Origin: Solirubrobacteraceae bacterium
Lineage (GTDB): Bacteria > Actinomycetota > Thermoleophilia > Solirubrobacterales > Solirubrobacteraceae
Direction: 5' to 3'
Length of the DNA: 15,944 bases
NCBI GenBank assembly: GCA_025928415.1
Contig: JAICJK010000011.1
Span: 1-15,944, forward strand
Under the pieces are notes generated by a model, which was given only the letters and a program-made list of their open reading frames with translations, searched no databases and had not been told where the DNA came from. Position 1 is the stretch's first letter. Every line of letters starts with the position of its first letter. The position numbers and the translations under genes are program-made. Positions 8,819 to 13,630 of the stretch are shown one piece after another.

Positions 8819-10195
8819 CTACCCGAGCATCCGCGCGGACGCCTCTTCGAGCACCGGCCGCAGGACGGCCTCGATCTCGGCGAACTGCTCGGGGCCGGCG
8901 ATCAGCGGCGGGGCGAGCTGGATGACGGGATCGCCGCGGTCGTCGGCGCGGCAGATCAGGCCGCGCTCGAACAGGGCGCCGCTGAGGAACCCGCGCAGCA
9001 GCGTCTCGGACTCCTCGGCGGAGAACGTCTGCCTGGTCTCGCGGTCCTTGACCAGCTCGATCGCCTGGAAGTACCCGGCGCCGCGCACGTCGCCGACGAT
9101 CGGCAGGTCGCGCAGCGACTCGAGCATCGCGCGGAAGGCCGGCTCGTGCTCGCGGACGTTCTCGAGGATCCCCTCGTGCTCGAAGACGTCGAGGTTGGCC
9201 ATCGCGACCGCCGCGCACATCGGGTGCCCGCCCCACGTGAAACCGTGGGCGAACGAGGCGCTGCCCTGCAGGAACGGCTCCATCACGCGGTCGGTGGCGA
9301 TCACCGCGCCCATCGGCGCGTAGGACGAGGTCAGCCCCTTGGCGGTCGTGATGAGGTCGGGCTGATAGCCGTAGCGCTCGGCGCCGAAGTACTCGCCCAG
9401 GCGCCCCCACGAGCAGATGACCTCGTCGGAGATGAGGAGCACGTCGTGCTCGTCGCAGATCTCCCGCAGCCGCTGGAAGTAGCCGTCGGGCGGCGTGAGG
9501 CAGCCGCCCGCGTTCTGGACCGGCTCGGCGATGACGGCCGCGACGGTGTCGGGGCCCTCGAACTCGATGCGCCTGGCGAAGGCCTCGGCGAGGTTCTCGG
9601 CGCCGTAGCCGGGCGCCAGGCGGTAGAGGTTCGTGTTGGCGACGTGGCAGCCGCCCGGCGTGAACGGCTCGTAGGGCTGGCGCAGGTTCGTGATGCCGGT
9701 GGCCGCCAGCGCCCCGAGCGTGGTGCCGTGGTAGGCGGTCTCGCGGGCGATGATCTTCGTCTTGTTCGGGTGGCCGGTGAGCTTGTGGTAGTGGCGGACC
9801 AGCTTGATCGCCGACTCGACGGACTCCCCGCCGCCGGAGGTGAAGAAGACGCGGTTGAGATCGCCGGGGGCCAGCCGCGCGATGCGGGCGGCGAGCTCGA
9901 TCGCACGCGGGTGGGCGTAGGACCAGGTCGTGAAGAACCCGAGCTCCTTGGCCTGGTCGGCGCCCGCCTGGGCGACGTCGTGGCGGCCGTGGCCGATGTT
10001 CACGCAGAACAGCGCGCTGAGCCCGTCGAGATAGCGCTTGCCGTGCTCGTCCCAGACGTAGCAGCCGTCGCCCCGGGTGATGATGGGGATCTCGTGGGCG
10101 TCGTCGTAGGCGCCCATCCGGCTGAAGTGCATCCACAGGTGCCGCCGGGCCTGCTCCTGCAGGCTCGCGGTCGCCGTCTGATGCGTCGTCGCCAT
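8819..10195 (-). CDS. Class III (omega) aminotransferase, PLP-dependent
   Basis: The enzyme transfers an amino group, probably from an amine or omega-amino acid, to a keto acid. The 458-aa length fits. PLP-fold markers are visible: the phosphate-binding segment TSGGGESVESAIKLVR (119-134), YHGTT (155-159), the cofactor-nitrogen aspartate D257 in ISDEVICSWGRLGEYFG, and the Schiff-base lysine K286 in TTAKGLTSSYAPMGAV. The pattern is closest to beta-alanine/putrescine:pyruvate-type omega-transaminases. The neighbouring alanine dehydrogenase supports pyruvate as acceptor, but the donor cannot be read from sequence. The ATG at 10193-10195 has a GAGGGG Shine-Dalgarno 9 nt upstream. It is the first gene of a likely operon with the PucR regulator and ald, and is separated by 167 bp from the DMT permease gene upstream. 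Confidence 0.94.
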   Translation of the reverse strand: MATTHQTATASLQEQARRHLWMHFSRMGAYDDAHEIPIITRGDGCYVWDEHGKRYLDGLSALFCVNIGHGRHDVAQAGADQAKELGFFTTWSYAHPRAIELAARIARLAPGDLNRVFFTSGGGESVESAIKLVRHYHKLTGHPNKTKIIARETAYHGTTLGALAATGITNLRQPYEPFTPGGCHVANTNLYRLAPGYGAENLAEAFARRIEFEGPDTVAAVIAEPVQNAGGCLTPPDGYFQRLREICDEHDVLLISDEVICSWGRLGEYFGAERYGYQPDLITTAKGLTSSYAPMGAVIATDRVMEPFLQGSASFAHGFTWGGHPMCAAVAMANLDVFEHEGILENVREHEPAFRAMLESLRDLPIVGDVRGAGYFQAIELVKDRETRQTFSAEESETLLRGFLSGALFERGLICRADDRGDPVIQLAPPLIAGPEQFAEIEAVLRPVLEEASARMLG

Positions 10196-10216
10196 GGTCC
10201 GGGCCCCTCGTCGCTT

Positions 10217-10232
10217 GTCCGATCCGCCGGAC
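10217..10232. promoter_or_regulatory. Inverted repeat upstream of the aminotransferase (candidate operator)
   Basis: GTCCG and CGGAC flank a 6-bp spacer, 22-37 bp before the aminotransferase start codon. Next to it, 10236-10256 is an AT-richer stretch (GATCGTTTCGTACAAGTC) that could hold a -10 element on the minus strand. This would be a sensible place for the PucR-family regulator to bind, but the repeat is short and may be chance. Confidence 0.3.
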
Positions 10233-10305
10233 GGCCGATCGTTTCGTACAAGTCGAGACGCTAGCGGGGCCCAGGAGCCGCGTGTTCATACAGATCGGCG
10301 CAACT

Positions 10306-10322
10306 TCCGGCGGGCCCCCGGA
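10306..10322 (-). terminator. Possible terminator stem-loop after the DMT permease gene
   Basis: TCCGG (10306-10310) and CCGGA (10318-10322) pair around a GGGCCC-containing loop, about 40 bp after the permease stop codon. There is no U tract. It is a weak candidate for the end of the permease transcript, with the aminotransferase promoter lying further downstream. Confidence 0.25.
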
Positions 10323-10362
10323 CAGATGGGCGCCGCGGGCGGCGGAGCGGCTGAGAGGCCCG

Positions 10363-11241
10363 CTACGCCGTGGCGGGCGCGGCGCCGGCCGAGCGCAGCG
10401 GCGCCGGCATGAGCGCGGAGGCGGCGATGACCATCACGAAGGCGACGGCCTGGAGGACGATGCCGAGCACGTCGCTGGGCATCGGGTCGCCGAAGACGAT
10501 GATGCCGCCGGCCACGCCGGCGATGTTCGCGGCGGTGCCGGTGACCGCGATGACCGGGACGGCGTCGCCGTCCTGCAGCCCGCGGGCGGAGGCGTAGAAG
10601 GCGGCGATCGAGGCCGCCACGCAGACCGCCATCCAGGGCGAGACGAGCCCGAGCGCGCCGCCCGAGCCGACGAGCCCGGTGAGCGCCTTGATCGCGACGT
10701 CGGAGACCCCGAAGAGGATGCCGGCCGCGGCCCCGAGCATGACGCCGTGGTGCTCGACGGGCGCCCCGGCGCGGGGGCCCATGATGAGCAGCCCGCCGAG
10801 GCCGAAGAGCCCGGCCTCGAAGGCGATCATCGCCGGGGTGGAGAAGGCGGAGTGCGCGCCGTGGGCCTGCGGCAACGTCATGGCCAGCAGGACCAGCCCG
10901 AGCGCCGTCAGCGCGAGGCCCCACCACTGCCGGCGGCCGACCTTGAAGCCGAACAGCCGGTCGGCCATCACCGCGATGAGGACCACGCCGGCGGCGAGGA
11001 CGACCTGGACGGTCGACATCGGCGCCAGGGCGAGCGCGGCGACGTGGAAGATCCACGCGCTGGCGGCCACGCACATGCCGAGCGCGAACCACTTGGAGCG
11101 GAACAGGCTCGCCGCGGATCGGAGGGGGTGGCGGATGTCCACTTGCAGCGCTTCGCACGCGCCCCGGTGCTTGAAGAAGAAGCCGAGGTTGGAGGCGAAG
11201 GCGCACAGGAGCGCCAGCAGGATGCCGAGTTCGATCGTCAT
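10363..11241 (-). CDS. DMT-superfamily permease
   Basis: An integral membrane protein of 292 aa with about nine predicted helices, near residues 3-22, 52-70, 77-95, 105-123, 136-154, 166-186, 198-218, 226-249 and 257-277. The two halves look like the repeated EamA-type unit of drug/metabolite transporters: helix-ending APMSTVQVVLAAGVVLIAVM in the first, and AVTGTAANIAGVAGGIIVFG in the second. The N terminus (LLCAFASNLGFFFKHRGA) also recalls NIPA-like magnesium-transporter relatives within this superfamily. Substrate is unknown; export of an amine or amino acid linked to the downstream operon is possible but unsupported. The ATG at 11239-11241 places helix 1 at the very N terminus; an upstream in-frame ATG at 11406 would add an unlike, polar 55-residue leader. 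No clear Shine-Dalgarno is seen. It is divergent from the HAD gene. Confidence 0.85.
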   Translation of the reverse strand: MTIELGILLALLCAFASNLGFFFKHRGACEALQVDIRHPLRSAASLFRSKWFALGMCVAASAWIFHVAALALAPMSTVQVVLAAGVVLIAVMADRLFGFKVGRRQWWGLALTALGLVLLAMTLPQAHGAHSAFSTPAMIAFEAGLFGLGGLLIMGPRAGAPVEHHGVMLGAAAGILFGVSDVAIKALTGLVGSGGALGLVSPWMAVCVAASIAAFYASARGLQDGDAVPVIAVTGTAANIAGVAGGIIVFGDPMPSDVLGIVLQAVAFVMVIAASALMPAPLRSAGAAPATA

Positions 11242-11348
11242 GTGAGGGGGGAGCAGGCCCCGCCGGTCAAGTCCGGTGCCGACGTGGGACGCATCCCTAG
11301 GGTCGGCACAACCCCGTCCGTCCTTGATCGAATCTGGCCTGATCGCAG

Positions 11349-11362
11349 GGTATCGAGATACC
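11349..11362. promoter_or_regulatory. Perfect palindrome in the divergent permease/HAD promoter region
   Basis: GGTATC, a GA spacer and GATACC form a perfect 14-bp inverted repeat in the middle of the 167-bp divergent gap. It is one of the few AT-containing palindromes in the window. It contains TATCGA, a plausible -10 for the plus-strand gene 46 bp downstream. It may be an operator for either or both divergent genes; no nearby regulator gene suggests itself. Confidence 0.4.
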
Positions 11363-11408
11363 GCCGAACGTGCGGCGGGCGGGCCGAGTTGGCACGATCC
11401 GCGCACGA

Positions 11409-11897
11409 ATGCCCGGCAAACCCCTGCTTCTGGTGGACATCGACGGCGTCATCTCCGTGTGGGGGTTCGCCCTCGACGAGCGTCCTCCTGGCGTCTGGAC
11501 ACTCGTGGACGGGATCGGCCACTACCTCTCCACGACGGCCGCCGAGCACCTGCGTGCCCTGTCCGCGCACTACGAGCTGGTCTGGTGCAGCGGCTGGGAG
11601 GAGAAGGCCAACGACGAGCTCCCGCGGGCCGTCGGGCTCGGCCCGCTGCCCTACCTGTCCTTCGACCGCGTCCCGACGCCGGGCAACACCCACTGGAAGT
11701 TGGGGGCGATCGACCATCACGCGGGCGACCGGCCCCTGGCCTGGATCGACGACGCGTTCACGCCCGCCTGCCACGCCTGGGCGCGTGAGCGCCGGGCGCC
11801 GACGCTGCTCGTCCCCACGCTGCCGGCTCAGGGGCTCACCGCCGTGGAGGCCGCCGTCCTGACCGACTGGGCCCGCGGCGGGCCGTTGGCGGCCTGA
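11409..11897 (+). CDS. HAD-like hydrolase, similar to the stand-alone HAD domains of RNA-repair type
   Basis: A 162-aa protein with the four HAD phosphatase motifs: motif I LLLVDIDGVIS (nucleophile D10, acid/base D12), motif II WCSGW (S61), motif III lysine K98 in THWKLGAI, and motif IV WIDDAF (D114, D115). Small size, the missing cap domain and the VWCSGWEEKAND block resemble the HAD domains described in 'Swiss Army Knife' RNA-repair proteins, which also occur alone in actinobacteria. The family placement is moderate; a generic phosphatase is the alternative. The ATG at 11409 was chosen because it begins just before motif I; an in-frame ATG at 11370 would add an unlike 13-residue leader. A methyltransferase gene follows after 30 bp on the same strand, so the two are probably co-transcribed. 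Confidence 0.8.
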   Translation: MPGKPLLLVDIDGVISVWGFALDERPPGVWTLVDGIGHYLSTTAAEHLRALSAHYELVWCSGWEEKANDELPRAVGLGPLPYLSFDRVPTPGNTHWKLGAIDHHAGDRPLAWIDDAFTPACHAWARERRAPTLLVPTLPAQGLTAVEAAVLTDWARGGPLAA

Positions 11898-11927
11898 GCG
11901 CAGGACGCGGTCTGGCAACCTGGAGCC

Positions 11928-12542
11928 ATGGTCGTCGACGAGCGGATGCGCAGCTACTACGACGCCCGGGCGCCCGAGTACGACGACTGGTGGCACGGCA
12001 CCGGCCGCTTCGCCGCCCGGGACCGCCCCGGCTGGGAGCCCGACGTCCACGCCCTCCTGGCCGCCGTCGCGGGCCTGCCGCCCGCGCACCAGCTCGACGT
12101 CGCCTGCGGCACGGCCTTCCTCACACGCCACCTGCTGGGCCGCGTGGTCGCGATCGACCAGAGCCCGGCGATGGTCGCCGTCGCGGCGGCCCGCCTGCCG
12201 CACGCGGAGGTCGTGCAGGGCGAGGCGGTGCCGCTCCCGTTCGGCGACGACGCCTTCGACCGGGTGATCACCGGCCATTTCTACGGCCACCTGCTCGAGG
12301 CGGAGCGGGCGGCCTTCCTCGCCGAGGCGCGGCGCGTGGCCCCGGAGCTCGTCGTGATCGACTCCGCGCGCGGCCCCGACGGCGAGGGCGAGGCCTGGCA
12401 GGAGCGCGTCCTCGGCGACGGCAGCCGCCACACGGTCTACAAGCGCTGGTTCACCCCCGGCGCGCTGCTGGAGGAGCTCGGCGGCGGACAGGTCCTGCAC
12501 GCCGGCCCGTGGTTCGTGATGGCCCGCTCGCCGCGGGCCTAG
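11928..12542 (+). CDS. Class I SAM-dependent methyltransferase
   Basis: A 204-aa protein of the Methyltransf_11 type. It has an N-terminal YYDARAPEYDDWW, SAM-binding motif I LDVACGTAFLT (56-66), the ribose-binding acidic residue D77 in VVAIDQSPAM, and the later LPFGDDAFDRVITGHFYGHL (103-122). No feature identifies the substrate, which may be a small molecule, protein or RNA. The ATG at 11928 is preceded by GGAG only 2 nt away, so the start may instead be leaderless. It follows the HAD gene by 30 bp. Its TAG stop overlaps the stop of the convergent zincin-like gene in a shared CTAG. Confidence 0.88.
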   Translation: MVVDERMRSYYDARAPEYDDWWHGTGRFAARDRPGWEPDVHALLAAVAGLPPAHQLDVACGTAFLTRHLLGRVVAIDQSPAMVAVAAARLPHAEVVQGEAVPLPFGDDAFDRVITGHFYGHLLEAERAAFLAEARRVAPELVVIDSARGPDGEGEAWQERVLGDGSRHTVYKRWFTPGALLEELGGGQVLHAGPWFVMARSPRA

Positions 12543-13258
12543 GCGGGGCCGGCGCTCGCGGCCAGCGCGGCCAGCGGGGCGCCCCACGCGTCCAGCGACG
12601 GGCCCGGCGGCGGCACCTTGTAGCCGAGCCACATCCCGATCCCGATGTCGCCGGTGGCCCACTTCCAGAAGCTCTCGGCGAACCGCTCGGTCGTCGGGGC
12701 GCACGTCCCGGAGATGCCGTCGTCGCATCCCCAGCCCCGCGGGATGCCGGCGTCGAGGGTCGCGGCGGTCGCCGCGGGGACCAGCGCGCGGTCGACGACG
12801 TGCCCGAGCTCGTGCAGGACCAGCGCGGTCACGCCGCGCTGCCCGTAGCTGCGCGAGACCGCGCCGAGGTCGAGCCGCACCGCGAAGCGCCCGCTCGGCT
12901 CCGTGTGCGTGAGCCCCACCGCTCCGGGCTCGACGGGGCCCACCGACACGTCCACGAGCCCGTCGACGAGCCCGATCAGACGCGCCGCGTCGGGCCGCGC
13001 GGCCGCGAGCGCCGCCAGCACCACCTGCCGGTCGCCGTCCGCGGTGCCCGGGGCGAACGTCAATCCCGCCCGCCGCACCCCGTCGTCGAGATACCGCGTC
13101 CCGGGCCGGCCCGCCCCATCGGCGACGAGGCGGTAGATCTCCCGCGACGGCGGCGCGGAGGCGGCGTGACCGGCGCGACCGATGTGGCCGAGCCCGAAGA
13201 GCGCGACGGCGGCGACGGAGACCATCACCTTCACCGCCGTGAGAAACCCGCCGCGCAC
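12539..13258 (-). CDS. Exported zincin-like protein with an HELGH motif
   Basis: A 239-aa protein not assigned to a named family. Residues 8-24 form a hydrophobic signal peptide or membrane anchor after a short MRGG N terminus. The body carries a zinc-protease-type motif HELGHVVD (H149, E150, H153) and, about 42 residues later, TERFAESFWKW, where E191 or E195 could be the third ligand as in gluzincins. Two cysteines (C178, C186) nearby may form a disulfide, consistent with export. This is a small putative metallopeptidase; substrate is unknown and catalysis is not shown. GTG at 13256-13258 is the chosen start; a later ATG at residue 12 would shorten the anchor. No Shine-Dalgarno is clear. It converges on the methyltransferase gene. 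Confidence 0.72.
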   Translation of the reverse strand: MRGGFLTAVKVMVSVAAVALFGLGHIGRAGHAASAPPSREIYRLVADGAGRPGTRYLDDGVRRAGLTFAPGTADGDRQVVLAALAAARPDAARLIGLVDGLVDVSVGPVEPGAVGLTHTEPSGRFAVRLDLGAVSRSYGQRGVTALVLHELGHVVDRALVPAATAATLDAGIPRGWGCDDGISGTCAPTTERFAESFWKWATGDIGIGMWLGYKVPPPGPSLDAWGAPLAALAASAGPA

Positions 13259-13322
13259 ACGACGCCATCGGCGCGCGGCGACCCGGCCACGAGATCAACG
13301 GAGCGGAACTGGCCACTCCGCA

Positions 13323-13352
13323 CGCCCGGCGAGACGAAGTCGAAGCCGGGCG
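13323..13352. repeat. 8-bp stem-loop in the rpoC downstream region
   Basis: CGCCCGGC (13323-13330) and GCCGGGCG (13345-13352) pair perfectly around a 14-nt loop, within which GAC and GTC can form a small inner stem closed by GAA. It lies between the rpoC terminator and the zincin gene and is not explained by coding. Confidence 0.4.
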
Positions 13353-13398
13353 GGCGCGCAGCACCGAGGCGACAAGGCTGCGAGCAACAAAGAGGCGG

Positions 13399-13429
13399 GC
13401 CGCCCCAGCCACAGAGCGGCGCGGGCGGC
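13399..13429. repeat. 7-bp stem-loop in the rpoC downstream region
   Basis: GCCGCCC (13399-13405) and GGGCGGC (13423-13429) are perfectly complementary across a 17-nt loop. On its own it could be chance at this GC content; its interest lies in being one of several in a row. Confidence 0.3.
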
Positions 13430-13486
13430 AGAGACCGGCGCCGGGGCCCACCGCGCGCAGACCACGACGGGATGGCCGGGGCGCGG

Positions 13487-13546
13487 CGGCCGCCCCCCCG
13501 ACCGGATCCGGGTCCAAGCGCGAAGCGCCCGGTCGGGGGGCGGCCG
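13487..13546 (-). terminator. 18-bp inverted repeat with one bulged base, downstream of rpoC
   Basis: CGGCCG, a seven-C run and GACCGG (13487-13505) pair with CCGGTC, a six-G run and CGGCCG (13529-13546), leaving one extra C. The 23-nt loop holds a smaller GCGC-GAA-GCGC hairpin. It is the longest stem in the window and lies about 85-145 bp after the rpoC stop. It may be a second-line terminator or part of a structured RNA; no U tract follows. Confidence 0.55.
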
Positions 13547-13571
13547 TACGCGCCCCGGCCCACCACAACGC

Positions 13572-13598
13572 CGAGGGCCCGCACGCAGCGGGCCCTCG
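13572..13598 (-). terminator. rpoC terminator stem-loop
   Basis: CGAGGGCCCGC (13572-13582) and GCGGGCCCTCG (13588-13598) form a perfect 11-bp stem with a 5-nt loop, 32 bp after the rpoC stop codon on the minus strand. It is followed by GCGTTGTGG rather than a U run. Position and strength support termination of the rpoBC operon. Confidence 0.65.
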
Positions 13599-13630
13599 CA
13601 AACGACAACCGACAGCCAGCCGGCGGCTAC

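Larger units (their letters stand above)
13259..13630. other. Hairpin-rich intergenic region between rpoC and the zincin gene
   Basis: No protein-coding gene is supported here: frames on both strands give arginine/proline/glycine-rich text without family features. The stretch contains at least four stem-loops of 7 to 18 bp in tandem, listed separately, and the 10-bp palindromes CCGGCGCCGG (13435-13444) and CCGGATCCGG (13502-13511). It must hold the rpoC 3' UTR and terminator and the promoter of the zincin gene. A structured RNA is possible but unproven. Confidence 0.6.

Noticed and set aside
7040..10264. Plus-strand open frame of over 1000 codons across pucR and the aminotransferase
   Set aside because: Antisense shadow of two well-identified genes; composition is biased and has no family features.
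13231..13608. Minus-strand frame of 125 codons in the rpoC downstream gap
   Set aside because: Composition is Gly/Arg/Pro-rich with no domain, and it overlaps strong hairpins and the start of the zincin gene.
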